Notes: a model not told the origin generated them from the sequence alone. DNA of 64,000 bases from Thamnaconus septentrionalis (GCA_009823395.1 CM020501.1:9483361-9547360), one strand, 5' to 3'; counted from the first letter of the stretch, positions 1-12,346 are shown. Made by a program: numbers and translations.

Positions 1-3000
1 TGAACACCTGACTCAGGGAGTTGACACACACCATTGAGAGGTATCAGTGACGTATTACTGACCTTTGTGACCTTTGTCACCAAGGGCTGATTCCAGAACT
101 GCATGTTTTGCCCCACACACCTTGTAAAAAGTGTAGAAAGCAACAGAAGTAAATGACAGACTCATTTCCAGTTCAGTCATGTTGTTGTTTAAAAACATTG
201 GCAACAATGAAAAATATAAACACTGACATTTAAATCCAGTATTGATGCAGAAGCTTTTGCATCCTTTAAGCTGCCAAAATTCAATTCCTCACAGTTTAAG
301 CGTGCAGTGGTAATCACCAGTGACGCATCGTTGCAGAATGGATTTCTGTTGGCATGAATACAGTTTTTGGATCAGAAGTGTAAATGTGACTGACGGAACC
401 GGCAAGCTTCAACCTTCAGAATTGTCCATCTGATCATGTGGTCAGTATCAAAGCTCCTTCTTGAATGTGACAACATAACACGCTGCCTCCTGCCTCTGAA
501 GGACGGACAGCTAAAAGTGTAAGAGTTGGAAAACTTTTAACCCCTCCATCCCATGTCTAGAATATTTATAGCTATTTAGCTTGAGCTTATTCTAACCTAA
601 AGAGACAGCTTTTTAAATAGCAGCTAGCTGCTAGCTGTATTTCAGGCCCGTGTTCCAACAGATCTACAGTAATTTAACGTGACCTTGCCTCGCTCCAGAG
701 TACACTGTACCCATCATGTTCTTTGGCGATGTAACAAAAAACCCTCACATTTAAATTCTGATGTATACACTTTAGCAGTTAGAGAACAGTGTTCAAAACT
801 TGGCGTGCAGATCTCCAGAGGTGAAACTGCACAAAGCCTTTTCTCTGGTCTGATCAATCTACAGTGTGTTCTGTGAGTGAGAGGTTAAGCAAATGTTAAA
901 GATATTCAAGGACAATCACACAACAAACAGCATAGCACACGTTGCTGACAGACACACATCAAAACTCTGACTGAACTATCTGCAAATGTTCCTTACCTAT
1001 ACAAAACGGGCTCATCTTTCTGAGCGCTCAGCAGATTGATCAGAGAAATGTTGAGGGACAGAGTTAGACTTCCTGCAGTTTCCAATTCACACTGCTTTTA
1101 CAGACTAATACGTCCCAGTGATGTCCACTAACAACTAAAATATGTTTCTTGTAAAATTGAAGGGTAGTTGGAAAGAAAACAAAAATGCACAGGCTGCCAT
1201 ACAACTTTTATTTGCAAAGAAACGGCTGTGAACGTGAAGCTAGTCTGAAACGTGATCATCTATTCTAATACATTTAGTTGATTTTTCCAATTCAAGGTTT
1301 TATTTTTTCCAGGTTTTTCTGTGAGCTAACAGCGTTAGCCTTTGTCTGTTAATTCTGTTCAGATACCGTAGCAGACTGGCAGACGGCTGATTTTACACAG
1401 GAAGATTTATTTAAAACAATAAATAAATAAATAAAATGACTCAAATTAGCTGTGCCTGTACGCAGTGTGGCTAATTTTACCGGCTTACACCGTGTCGGCG
1501 ACTAAGTGCGCTGTCACATTACAGTTTGATCCATATTCAGCTCCTTATTGAGGAGCATTTGCATATTCTCTGTGCACTAGATTTGGTTCTTTCTGACAGC
1601 GCAGGGAAAACGCATGTGGGTCCGTTGGGCTGGAGATGGTACATACTGCGGAGAATTTGAATTTGTAAAATTCTGCCCCTGTAGAACTTGTCTCAGTCGT
1701 CTGACTTTCGCTGCTCTGGGTGGAAATAGCCGAGCTGTGTCCTCTTCTTTGATTCTCTCCTGCATCAAGAAAAGCACTGTCAAAATGAAAAGGACAAAGA
1801 TATTTTTTTCTGAAAGAATTTTTATTTCCTATCCCGATCGGCACAGGTTGACAGTGCTTGAATAATCACTTCTGTATCTTATTGCTGTGGTGACGGCCAA
1901 CAAAGCGGGTTAAATGTCCCGTTTTGAACCCATTTTAGAATTTTCTAACAATTCAAAAAGCAGAATCAAGCAAAACTTTCTACTGATCTCCTCCAAATAG
2001 TATATTTAGCCCTCTGTTGACAACCTCCTGAAGAAAAGCCCAGTTTTATCTATCTGCTAAAATTGATGCTTTGTTGCAGAAATGGCAGGTGGGTGGATCA
2101 GGCAGCTCAAACCTGGGAGTGGTAGTTGATTGTTTTGTGGCAGCACAGTTAGTTACACAGTGGGGCGAGCAGCCGGGATAAAATACGAGTCTTCTCATTC
2201 TGGGGAGTTGAGCAGCAGGTTAGAAACACATCATCGGTCAAACTCATCAGCAAAGTGAATTTTGCACAACGACGAGACTTTCATAAACACAACTGGTTTC
2301 CACGACTCGACCATCTCTGCAGCGGCACCCTCCCCTCAGAGACAACAGAGTTCACCCCGGCCGTCTCCCCGCTGCTTGGTCTCTGTGTTCTCTGGCAGCG
2401 CAGCACAGCTCTGCCTCTCAAAGGTCAGCCGAGGGCCACGCTGTTTGTCAGGCCAATCGATGACCTGCCGCTGTCGGAAACACGCTCGGTAATGCGGCGG
2501 CGGGGGTCGACCCCGGTGGCGGACGCCTCTCCGTTGCCTCCCCAGTGGGGAGACGTGGGTTTCTGTGCAGCGGCTATCGTTTGCTATTAGCTCATACGAT
2601 CAATAACGTCCACCACTTTCATTCTGTCTGTGCCTGTGTGTGTGCGTGTGTGCATGTGTCAGGTGGTTGGTTGTCAGAATCGACAGGATAAGAAGGAAGC
2701 AGCGTGCGACAGAGAATAATGGCGTATAATTCAAGGTCAATATGGTCCCTATCACCCCCTCGCTGTGTTTTGAAGTCGGTGGGGTTGGTGTTTGTATTTT
2801 GACCCTGCCTTTATCTTTGGTTGATCCGATTATTCAGAAATGCAATATATATTTACTTCATGCAATCAATCTTTAATTAACCACCTCCAAGCAATTATAC
2901 GTTTGTGTAGCGTAAAAAAAAAAATAACACCGCGCATTTTGCAAAAGACGCCCGCAACTAAACTGGGAGTGCTCAAGCTTGTGTTTAATTCAATTTTGCC

Positions 3001-3299
3001 GAGGGATTAGACGGAGGTGCTGCGTGTCCTTCGCCTTCTTCTGCGACCGCTCGCTAATTTGCTCACACCGGCAGCACCTTCTCCTTATGGCCAAACATCT
3101 TTTAATAACTCTATTAATCTAATCGTCCACTAATTGGTCAAGATAGCCTTTTCCCCAGTGATTTTTATCTGAGGGTAATTAAAGAGCCCAGCAAAACCTG
3201 CTGAAATCACAGTGTCTTCCCAAAGTGCCCTGATTGACACAGTACTGCACCTCTCCGGGTTTTTTTTTTTGTAATTTCATTCTGGGAATCTGTTTTATG
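1..3299. other. presumed intergenic 3' flank of bnc2
   Basis: I see no exon with supported splice sites, no RNA gene and no clear transposon here. The one longish plus-strand open frame (about 2255-2590) has no ATG; it begins at GTG or TTG. An AT-rich TATA-like ataaaata at about 2178 precedes it. Short AGCTAGCTGCTAGC-type repeats occur at about 620-640. Longer bnc2 3' UTR forms could extend into this region. Confidence 0.5.
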
Positions 3300-3331
3300 T
3301 GATTACTTTAATATTGAGTTTGAGCGTCGTC

Positions 3332-3337
3332 TTTATT
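3332..3337 (-). terminator. candidate poly(A) signal AATAAA
   Basis: Minus-strand AATAAA (GATGAATAAAGACG) lies 42 bases after the ATTAAA at 3379-3384. The canonical hexamer makes it the best single choice for the bnc2 3' end. A third hexamer (ATTAAA, 3307-3312) follows. Confidence 0.45.
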
Positions 3338-3378
3338 CATCTGAAACACAATGACGCAATGCCAGTGACTGATAAATC

Positions 3379-3384
3379 TTTAAT
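3379..3384 (-). terminator. candidate poly(A) signal ATTAAA
   Basis: Minus-strand ATTAAA lies in an AT-rich context (TATATTAAAGATTTATC), about 4.7 kb past the bnc2 stop. Two further hexamers follow within 80 bases. This is one of a cluster and not proven to be used. Confidence 0.4.
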
Positions 3385-5626
3385 ATAAAAATTGTACAAG
3401 AATTCTGATACAAATTACAAGAGGTATTTGGACAAAATATGAATAAAATTCCATTTACATCCCAAAACCCTTATGCATTTTATGCAAAAACCATAGACAG
3501 TTATGATACAGAAACAAATACAAGAGAGGCAAAAAAAAAAAGAGAAAAAATAAGACACAAGAGTCTTTAAAAGAGGAGCGATTGTTTTGTTTTTTTTCCT
3601 CCTGTCTGCAAATGGGAAACACCTGTTTGGGTAACATACGGTATTCATGAGGCTTCCAAATTACCATTTTGACACAAAAAAAGTGTTGCTCTTCGCAGTG
3701 TGTCTCTGCAGCCATGCGACGCTGTCAGGTGCCAGTGCCGTCACACGGGCTTCTTAAGACACAGATGCGTTTTGATACACACACACACAAAAAAAAAAGA
3801 ACACGAGTGAGAACAAAAAAACGAAAAGCAAAATTCAAGCTTCAAGCTTTTTTCGTATTTTAAGACCGGAAAACGTAGCGTGAGTGTACTTTTTTTTTTT
3901 TTCACAGGTTCCAGTTCAAATCAACAAGGGTATTTATTACCGAGAACAAAACACACATTTACAATAAACCAGCTGCAGAGACCCACACGCGTGTGAATTC
4001 CCCCCTCCCCACCTATATGCATATTTCTAATGACGTCCCGTGGAGCAGTTTGGACCCAACTTGTAACATGAGCTACACTGAACTGGACAAGTTTTGCATG
4101 CGGTGTCACCTCTCAAGAACCTCACCCCTTCCATCCCCCTCCCCTTTTTTCTTCCACCTATTTGGCTGACTTCTCTGGCGCGGTGACGTGAATGGAACAG
4201 ACAGCGGTAACAGGTCAGGGTTTTGCCATCGCCTTCACCCTCTGCGTGCTTTGTAGAATTTGCAGAATAATTGATGCCTGACGTATCAAATATTAAAGAT
4301 TCACTCCAGTGGTCCCGGGCACTCAAAGGGGCCCGCGCTCTTTGCTGATTCGCAGCCCTGGTCACTAGGTTGTGGGATGCACCTGGGCCCATATGGTTGG
4401 GAAAAGTAAAAAAAAAAAAAAAAACAGACAGAGATTGGATTTGGAGATTTCTCAAAGGAGAGGGCGGGGGGATATTGGTGGTCATTTCTCAAAGGAGAGA
4501 AAAAAAGGGGGGAAGGAAAGTGAGGTGGAAATGCGAGCAGCGCTCTGGTCCACCTCCAGCAGCCAATCAAGGGAAAGCTGGCCGTGAGTCCTGCAGAGTC
4601 CTGGCCCCGCCGCTCTCCCTCTCCTCTCCTCGCTGCCTATTAAGTGACTGCCACAAGGCTTCAGCCAGACCCCTTTTGTGAGACTAATCCCCTTCCACCG
4701 CTGCTCCCTCCTCGCTCCCTCGCTCGCCCGTCCGTCTACCTGGCTGCCCTGGACTCTCCAAATCGCAAGTTTTCAGCCTTTTTGCAACTCTGAGCCCCGC
4801 TGGTTTGACCGGTGCACCGTGCAGAGAAGCCCGTAGGAGGTAGTGCGAAGGGTGGTGTTAAAAAAAAAAAGAGAAAAAGAAAAAAAATCTGTTTGATATT
4901 CAGTGCACCTCTATAGAGGTCATGCCCTGCAGATGCTGCTTGGGAAATGGACAAACACGACATTGAGAATTTTGTTTTGTTTTTTTCTTAAGGGAGAAAA
5001 CTTTCTGTGTGCAGAGCTTCGATTGGCGGACGGGCAGGTTATTGTGAACAAAAACCTCCCACCGTGGCTCCGGCATTTGCGTTGATAATATTTTGCAATG
5101 AAGTAACATTGCTGGGATATTTAAACATTCTGCGATTAACTCAACCAGCTAGCCAGCTCAGGCTGCGCTCCGTAATTCAATAACATTGGTGGTGGCAGGT
5201 GCAACCTGAACACTATATAGATGGCAAACCTCCCTCCCCCACTCCACCCCCACCCCTCTCCATCACTAGTTAACAAGTTCTTGTCATCCTTGTGCCATAC
5301 GAGTGGGAAGTATGTGCTTGTGTGTGTGTGTATGTCGCTCTCCTGCGAGACAGCTGTCAGCGGGGGTTCCCGCAGTAGCACTTTTTATTTTATTATTTGT
5401 GCCGGAGCGAAGAGGCCGAGGGGATTGAATGAGTGAGTGAGCGCCTCGGTGAAGCCCACTCCTCTCCCGGGAGGAGGCTGGGGCTCCTGTACTCAATTTT
5501 CCCTTCACTTGGGATAAACAGGCAATTACCCATCCCCTCTTCCCGACGCCACGGCCGTCCACTGAACTTAAGCACACACTATTAGCGTGCGTCCCGGCAG
5601 GACCTGCACGGCGGGGTGCGGAGGTG

Positions 5627-5656
5627 GTGAGTGAGTGAGTGAGTGAGTGAGTGAGT
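5627..5656 (+). repeat. (GTGA)n tetranucleotide repeat
   Basis: About 7.5 GTGA units lie in the candidate 3' UTR. Confidence 0.9.
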
Positions 5657-6005
5657 GGCGGTTTGAAGGGATGGAGGACGGCGGCCGTTAAGTGACTGTG
5701 CCTGACGGACGGAGCCGGAGAGCCTTTGAATTTCATCGTCGACGGTACGAGAATAAACACTGGAACGTTATTAGCGAAGCGGCGTCCGAAAGCACAATGT
5801 CGCCGCTGGTCGGCAGCCTCGGCTCGTCTGGCGCCGCCGAACGAGTGACGAGTGAGTTATTAGACGCGAGAGAAGGCGGCTTGGCAGGAATGCCTTCAGG
5901 TAAAGGGAGAGGCAGCACATTTTTAATGATCCTCGCTGTCATCCTATCCTCCCTAGTCAGCCCTCTCTCCACCTCCGCAACCTTTCCGTCAGCCTCGGCT
6001 CCCCG

Positions 6006-6010
<5 letters not shown>

Positions 6011-6055
<45 letters not shown>
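6011..6055 (+). repeat. (AG)n microsatellite
   Basis: About 22 AG units lie in the candidate 3' UTR; the RNA sense is a CU tract, a potential PTB-binding stretch. Confidence 0.95.
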
Positions 6056-6056
<1 letters not shown>

Positions 6057-7607
6057 CCGTAAAACCTCCAGTGTCGTCTGGGTGTGTAGGAAAAGAAAGT
6101 TGGAAAAAAAGAAAGTAATGTATTGTGTTAATTACGAAACAAATGGAGCACAACACTGATATGGGTGTTAGGGATTGTGAATACTGTACAGGACGCCTCA
6201 TAACACTGCGCATGTTTTCCTCTGCGTGTAGCACCAGTGAGGGAAGAGAAGGTCTTCTCGCAATGAAACGTCACGTTGCTCATACATGGAGAAAATAATA
6301 AAAATTTGAATTATTATTTTTTTTTACTTTTTACAGAAAAAAAAACACTTTTTTTTCAATACCGGACAACATCATCTTTATGCGGAAAGATCACCCACCA
6401 ATAAATACCCCATCCCTTGGCAAGTCAGACCATGTGTATTAATGTTGTACCATAAGACAGTCATGGGCTCGTTAAAAATGGCTGCAACTAACAATCAGGA
6501 AATGGCAATTATCATTATTATTATTATTGTCATTGTTGTTATTATTATTAGTTTTTTTTTTCAGACTACAGTTGTAGTTCGCACTCAGCAATGGAAACCA
6601 AGAAATTATTACAGCAAAACAATCAAAGACTTAGAGGGAGGTGCGGGTGTGACTCGGGTATAATGTAACACTGACAGGGTTTTTCTTAAGTAAACATTTA
6701 TGATTTGGTCACAGTCGAAGGACTTTTTTTTTTTTTTTTTTAAATCTATCCTATTTCTTTCAGAAAAGAAAACTATTGAACTGACATGGTCTTAATCAGA
6801 TACGCCCGCTCTCCCATTAAGAAGAGAATGACGATCCTGTTTGGTAATATCACAATATTGTCATGCTTTACACTTGACTACGCTAACAATCCCCTGACAC
6901 TATTGTGATAATAGCTGGCAGCCCAATACAAATTACCCCTCAGTGAGGCGGGGAAACGCTAGTATGTTTGTGTGTCAGTCCTGTTTCAAAGTGAGACACA
7001 TTTCTCTCTGTGTTTTGTCGAGGGTTTTTGTTCCGTTAGGCAAGAAGGAATTCTTTAAGAATGGGCGCGTGCAAGAGCAACTGGCACGAGAGTTTTTTTT
7101 TTTTTCAAAGTACTACCACTTCCCATGGCACCCTAGCCGTCAGTGACCCCCCAAACAACACCTAAACTAACCACTGCAGAGTCCTTATTATTATATTACA
7201 CAACCCCCTGTATAGATGCAAAGTGCAAAAAAACTGAATTACTAAAGCTCATAAACAAAATGGACAAAAAAAAGGAAACAAAATCAATAGAAGTACAGAG
7301 AATGATATCGGTGTAGGAGCCTCAAAAAGCATGCCGGCAACCTCTGAATATCTAACAAGTAGATAAAACAAGCCACATGATATTTTTTTTTTTCCAAGGA
7401 CTCGGTTTAAAAATGTGTCTTTGAAGCAAACATAAATGAGTCAAGCTAATAAGATGCTACCTCTGTCTTGCCTATAGCTGGAAGTATTGTACTTGACTGT
7501 AACATAAAACCATAAAGAGAGCGAGAGGGAGGAGAGAGAGAGAGAGGGGAAAAAGAAGCAAACAACCATCAACACAACTCTTTTACACCAAAAGCCTCTT
7601 GGGACAT

Positions 7608-7615
7608 TATTTACA
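7608..7615 (-). promoter_or_regulatory. Pumilio response element in the 3' UTR
   Basis: The RNA-sense sequence UGUAAAUA matches the Pumilio consensus UGUANAUA exactly, about 480 bases past the stop codon. An 8-mer can occur by chance in AT-rich UTR. Confidence 0.3.
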
Positions 7616-8098
7616 AATGAAGCTGTCATGCTTTTGTAAGGGGTTCATTTAAAAGCTATCATTACACAAATACAACAAGAAGATTTTCTTTTTTTTTTTT
7701 TTTTCTTCAATACTATCATTTTCTGCAGGCAAAGTCACAAATAAGAGTTTGAATAGATTCTTTGGAGATGGACCAAAACAAAAAAAAACAAAAAAACAAA
7801 TAAAAAGAAAGATGAAGGGGCACATTTAAAAAAGAAAAAGAAAAAAAGAGTTGTTTTCTTACAAATACAGCTCCCGTCTCAAGAGCGCCATCGAGCTCTT
7901 TGTCGAAGGAGGGAAAGTCAAAGGTCAACGATAATAAACTGTATTTAGTGTCAATTAATTTCATCGAGGGAGGTCGAAACGTCTCGCGGCGACTTACGGA
8001 GGAGCAGGGGCAGGGACACTCGAGTCGGGGGGCTAAGAGCTAATCAGAGGAGGGGTGAGGACGAGAGACGGGGGAACGGGGGGACGGACAGAAGGGCT

Positions 8099-8981
8099 TC
8101 AGTCTATGATGGTGGAGAAGGGAACGTTTTTGTGGAGGTTGGGGTTCTGCGAGTGCCGGTTGCGGCTGCGCACGGAGCTGAACACCATGTTGCAGCCGGC
8201 CACCTTGCACTTGTGCATCTCGCGCAGGTGCACAGTCTTGTAGTGCACGCGCAGGGTCCCCTTGTTGCTGTACATTTTGTGGCAGATGTTGCAGAGGATC
8301 CCTCCGCCGCCGCCGCTGCAGTTCCCCCCTGTGGCGGACGACGGGAGGAACGGCGAGGATGACGCTTCCTCGCCACGCCGGGCCCCACCGAGTTCTGCGG
8401 CCCCGCGGCCGTCCTCGCCCCTCGCCCGGGAGCAGTCCTCCCCCTCGCTGTTGCCCTCCTCCAGCTCCTCTTCGTCCTCCTCCTCCAGCTCCTCGTCCTC
8501 CTCCATCTCCTCCTCCAGCTCCTCCTCGTCCTCCTCCTCCAGGTCGTCCAGCAGGATGCCCTCGTCGCTGCCTTCGTCCGACTCGTGGGAGGAGTGCACG
8601 CTGCCGCTTGACTGGACGCTGGACGCGGTGCTCAGGTCCAGCACCATGTAGTCGTCCGGCTGGCCGCGGGAGAAGCCGTTGGCGTGGTGGTGGTGGTGGT
8701 GGTGGTGGTGGCGCTGCTTCAGGTTTTGGTTCAGAGGGTTGTGGGGGTACTCGATGCTCGCGGGGAAACGGACGCTGTGGTTGAGGCCGGGGGGCTCGAG
8801 GCCGGCGCCCCTGAAGCCCATCCCAGCCATAGGGTCCAAGCCCATGTGGTGCCTGGCGTAAATCTTGGCCAGTAGCTCGGCTCGCAGGTCTTTGGGCAGT
8901 GGCGTGAGTTGGGGGTCCAGGACAATGTCGTCCAGCTCTTTGGTCAGCAGTTTGCGGTGCAGGTTGATGTTGGAGCTGTGC
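8099..8981 (-). CDS. bnc2: bnc2 last coding exon: end of second finger pair, acidic tract, third finger pair, stop
   Basis: The exon is 883 bases: one base completing Arg, then 293 codons and TGA (8099-8101). It covers window residues 916-1208. It starts [18 protein letters not shown], which supplies the last zinc ligands of the second pair. Then come a variable region, nine consecutive His (about 1006-1014, DNA 8684-8710), the conserved block [13 protein letters not shown] (about 1024-1036), Ser/Asp-rich [13 protein letters not shown], a Glu/Asp tract of about 30 residues (about 1062-1090, DNA 8456-8542), Gly/Ala/Arg-rich linker, and the third C2H2 pair (about 1145-1198, DNA 8132-8299, with CNICHKMY and [10 protein letters not shown]). 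The C-terminus is [11 protein letters not shown]; human BNC2 ends in a very similar sequence. The acceptor is ccccgacag|G (AG at 8982-8983). The acidic and His runs are expanded relative to mammals. GC content is far higher than in the neighbouring introns, as expected for a coding exon. Confidence 0.98.
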
Positions 8982-9299
8982 CTGTCGGGGAGAGACCAGA
9001 ACTGTCGTTTAGAATGGCGCCCTCTGTTGCCGCCAACGCAATCTGAAGGCACAGCGCCGAATTGCACGTCTCGTGAAATTCCATGAGTAACCTTGAATAA
9101 CGTTTGCAAGCTGTGCTCTGTATCTCTGAGGAGCTCTGTGTGAAGTTGCTGCCGCAACAAACCCAGCTACCAAAGCCCTCGACAGCAGGCGCAGAACTCG
9201 GACCTGCGCCGCTCCCCCACGAGAAAAATGCTCGACAGTCACACGGAGAGTGAGTGTCCTGCTGGTGTTTACCGCTGTCAGCACGTCCGCGCTGCACAG

Positions 9300-9640
9300 C
9301 CCTCAAATCCAATAGACTCAGGCTCAATTAAATACTTCACCACATTGAATGGGAGTTTATCAATTGATTCGAGCTGTGGTAATGTGATAATCGAGGACAA
9401 CTGGAAGGGATATTAGCAGTAGGCCCTGACGGCGTTATCGCATTGGTTCCCTATTGGAGGTGGCTTAATGGAGCACCTCGATGAACATGTCTTTATGTAG
9501 CCCCGGATTTTAATTAAGATGAGCATTTTTCCCAAACACAAGTCAAAGTGTATCGCACAGGGTGCCACAGCGGATGAAAGAAACCAAGTAGCGAGTGCCA
9601 TGCTGAAGCCGGGGATACGATTAGTGAGGATTTCAGGTTA
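9300..9640. promoter_or_regulatory. conserved-noncoding-element candidate
   Basis: This complex, repeat-free block is rich in homeodomain-type cores and related AT motifs (TCAATTAAATAC, ATCAATTGATTC, TTTTAATTAAGATG), mixed with balanced-composition sequence. It stands out from the flanking simple sequence. Such blocks are typical of enhancers in developmental-regulator introns. Conservation cannot be tested from the sequence alone. Confidence 0.3.
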
Positions 9641-10249
9641 GCGCACAAAAGCCATGCTAAAAGGATGCAAGGTGAAATGGGCTCGAAAAACATTGAGTTC
9701 AACTCTTTTCTCGCTCCGATTTCACCTTCTTTTTTCTTTTTTTTTGCCAAGCCGGATAAAGTGAAGCGACCCACCACACACACGTGACAACAAAACTGCA
9801 TGGGACAGAAAGGAAACGGTGGGCAACCGAATGACCAGTGTCTGATGCGAAACACACACGGGGTCGCCCACTCTGCTACGATCAGGTCAGCGCTTCACAT
9901 CAAGTCAAGAATCATATGCAAACACTCGGTGCCTTTGGATGTGAAGGGGTTTCCATGCAGGGAGGGCACACAGTGTGCAAAATCAAAACAACAACAAAAC
10001 AAAAAAAAGAAGGGAAAAGAAAACGGTCATCCTTTTAGTAAAAAATAAAATAAAAATGGAGTCACAATGGATAGTAGAGCTTACCAGCAGTGGCAGGGTT
10101 GATGCAGTCAAAAAGGGTCCCTTTCCTTTAATTATTTACTTCCCTATCCGACATTGTCCTGCAAGAGGTAAAAATACATTCATTGAAGGGACCCTTTTCT
10201 GTGAACCAGGCAACCAGGAGCCCGTCCACTCAAGCATCGTCAGCATTGA

Positions 10250-10360
10250 GGAGAGAGAGAGAGAGCGCACGCGCGGGCGAGCGAGCGGTGCGTTGCGAAT
10301 TGATTGGCCGCGGCCGTCGCCGCATATGTGTGCGCGCGTCCCACACATGCCTTTTCTGTT
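10250..10360. promoter_or_regulatory. CpG-rich patch with NRF1-like and CCAAT motifs
   Basis: A run of CpG-dense sequence holds GCGCACGCGCG (10265-10275, close to the NRF1 consensus) and a minus-strand CCAAT (10303-10307). It lies about 1.3 kb upstream of the last bnc2 exon in transcript direction. It could be a small internal promoter or a chance GC patch. Confidence 0.25.
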
Positions 10361-12247
10361 TGCGCGTGTAAGTCGAAAAACAGAAAATGTACTTTTTTTC
10401 CCAACCATATAGTGGGACTTCCATCAAAAGGACTCTATAAATCCTTTGTTCTTTCTCATCCTTTGATAGTCCGGTTGCACCCATATGGCGCAAGCTTATG
10501 GCGAAAATCTGGGAGTCATGATTCAATGTCGGCCCTCTAGTCAAATACATGTGTGGCTACGCGGCCGCGAGACGGGACAGCGTTTTAAGGCAGTCGTAAT
10601 CGGTGTTGAGGATGTAAAGACAATTTATGCCGCTGCCTTAAATCGGGCCGTGTTTTTGCCCCGATTCAGATTTTTATTGTGAATTTCTTTTTTTCAGGTT
10701 GCTGCGACTGATGCTCAGGTAGGCAGGGTCCATCAGAACACGTGTCCCTCTCTCTAACAGCTGCTTTCTCACTGCTAATAAGCTCTAAGTTAATCATGGC
10801 TATTCTCAGTCTGAGGTATTAATGTCAAACATGCTAAACATCATGCGGTTAAGTAGTCCTCTGCTTGTATCTATGGTAGCCGCTTCAAGTGGTCACAACA
10901 TTGTTAGGGAAATAAAACAACATCCAATTTACAAAAAAAATAAAAATAAGATTTAAAAAAAGAAATCACATTTCACCCGCTGCAGTTCCACGTTGGAAAA
11001 AATAAAAGCATGAACAGTTGAGAAGAACACTTTGTGGACATTCATTCTAAATAGATAGACTAAAAAAATAGAAAAAGGATACACTATGTGATCATCTGCA
11101 CTACATCATTATTTATCTCCTGTGTCCTTGCTAATCAAAACAAGTCATCTAAATCCACAAACGGGGCATGATGCACTTACACCTTCATTTATCAAATTTA
11201 GACTTTATGCTCCATTTCCTACTCTCCCCTCATCCCTCCTCCGTGTCCATCTCCCCATTTTCCCTCACCCCCACCCCCACCAAACCCAACTCCTCAATAT
11301 GCGCCCCCCCCCTCTGCATCCCTCCCCCCCGTGCCCCATCCCCACCTCCCTGTTGGCCAGTAATGTGGCTGGCAAACCAATTTGACAGTCTCATCTTTGC
11401 CAAAAAGATGGGGGAGGCCTCCAGAGAGCCCCGTTCTTGACTGCAGAGGAGGTTCAGAGTGAGAGTGCGCCTGTCCCAACCGGCGTTAATCATCTTTAGG
11501 TGCATCTGATGGCCCTTGCCCTTGTTTTTCTTTCCCTGTTTTTTTTTTTTTTTTGTCAGCACACTCACACGCGTGTTTGTGTTTGTGTGTGTGTGCGTGC
11601 GTGCGTGCGTTCGTTTGCGTGCGCCGCCTAAATGACTCGTAATGTGTAAATGAGATGGAGGGCTGAGTGGTATTAAACTGACACGAGTCGTTCTTTGTCT
11701 TTCCTGTCATTTGGGCCGCGTTATGAGCTACGGTGTAAGTGGGAGGACAAAACATGTTAGCGGCATTTATCACTCTTTGCCACTGTTGTGCTCGCCGCTC
11801 GCTCGCGCTCCACAAAAATCAGCCATGAACGCAAAAAGACATTAAATAACCCCCGAAAGAAAACAGCCCCCGCACAAAAAAAGTAGTCTCGTCATTGCAC
11901 AAACACAAGTGCCGTTTAAATATGACACAAATACGGTGCAATAAAAAAAAGAAATAAAAGGAAGAAACATAGCCGCTATTTTCTGCCCCTGTGTTCTCAA
12001 GTGCTGCCTGCACTAAACCATCTGGGCCGAGTGGCTTCGCAGAACATATTTTCTCTCGGCGTGGAGCGTGCCCTTTGTTTATAGGAGACAAACAGGGAGC
12101 TGATTGTGGAGCAGCGGAGACGGGGCCCACATGCCGTGTGAGGGTCGGTGGGCGGAGGGAGGGTGGGGGCGGTGGGGCAGAGAGAGGAAGGAGAGGGGAG
12201 GAAAGAGACCCTCCGACATAATTAACCTTCACTCTCTCCGTTTGCAG

Positions 12248-12346
12248 CGGCCCGTGCAGGGAGAGACGGCCGTGCACCGCTGCACCATGGGAATGTGCGC
12301 GGAGGGTGTAACCACCTAGCAGCAGCAGCAGCAGCAGCAACACCAG
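12248..12346 (+). other. plus-strand exon-like segment
   Basis: A good acceptor (ctctctccgtttgcag, AG at 12246-12247) is followed by 99 bases and a plausible donor ACACCAG|gtaaaa. The segment contains CACCATGG, a strong start context, opening only a ten-codon frame ending in TAG, and then a CAG run. It is antisense to bnc2. It may be a non-coding antisense exon or coincidence. Confidence 0.2.
12318..12339 (+). repeat. (AGC)n run
   Basis: About seven AGC units sit at the 3' end of the exon-like segment just described, shortly before its candidate donor. Confidence 0.8.

Larger units (their letters stand above)
3300..8098 (-). other. bnc2: candidate bnc2 3' UTR
   Basis: The segment downstream of the stop has no splice-supported coding potential. 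Mammalian BNC2 has a very long, well conserved 3' UTR, so a UTR of about 4.7 kb is plausible. It contains many A-runs and T-runs, a (GTGA)n run at 5627-5656, a (GA)n run at 6011-6055, an ATT-rich run at 6509-6550, a Pumilio-type UGUAAAUA at 7608-7615 and a let-7 seed-complement CUACCUC at 4837-4843, all read in the RNA sense. Parts of it (about 4,540-6,000) are GC-rich with a CCAAT motif at about 4,563 and could be a conserved regulatory block rather than UTR. The end is set by the poly(A) signal cluster at 3307-3384, which is a guess without transcript data. Confidence 0.5.

Noticed and set aside
2255..2590. Plus-strand open frame of about 111 codons downstream of a TATA-like sequence
   Set aside because: It begins at GTG (an overlapping frame begins at TTG), there is no in-frame ATG, composition is not gene-like and no similarity is recognised.
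8262..8784. Plus-strand Ser-rich, Pro/Arg-rich and Trp/Val-run open frames
   Set aside because: They are shadows of the acidic and His-coding stretches of the last bnc2 exon on the other strand.
10698..10718. Plus-strand 21-base microexon-like segment with tttctttttttcag acceptor and CAG|gtaggc donor
   Set aside because: Too short to judge, antisense to bnc2, and T-run plus CAG plus GT combinations are expected by chance in 64 kb.
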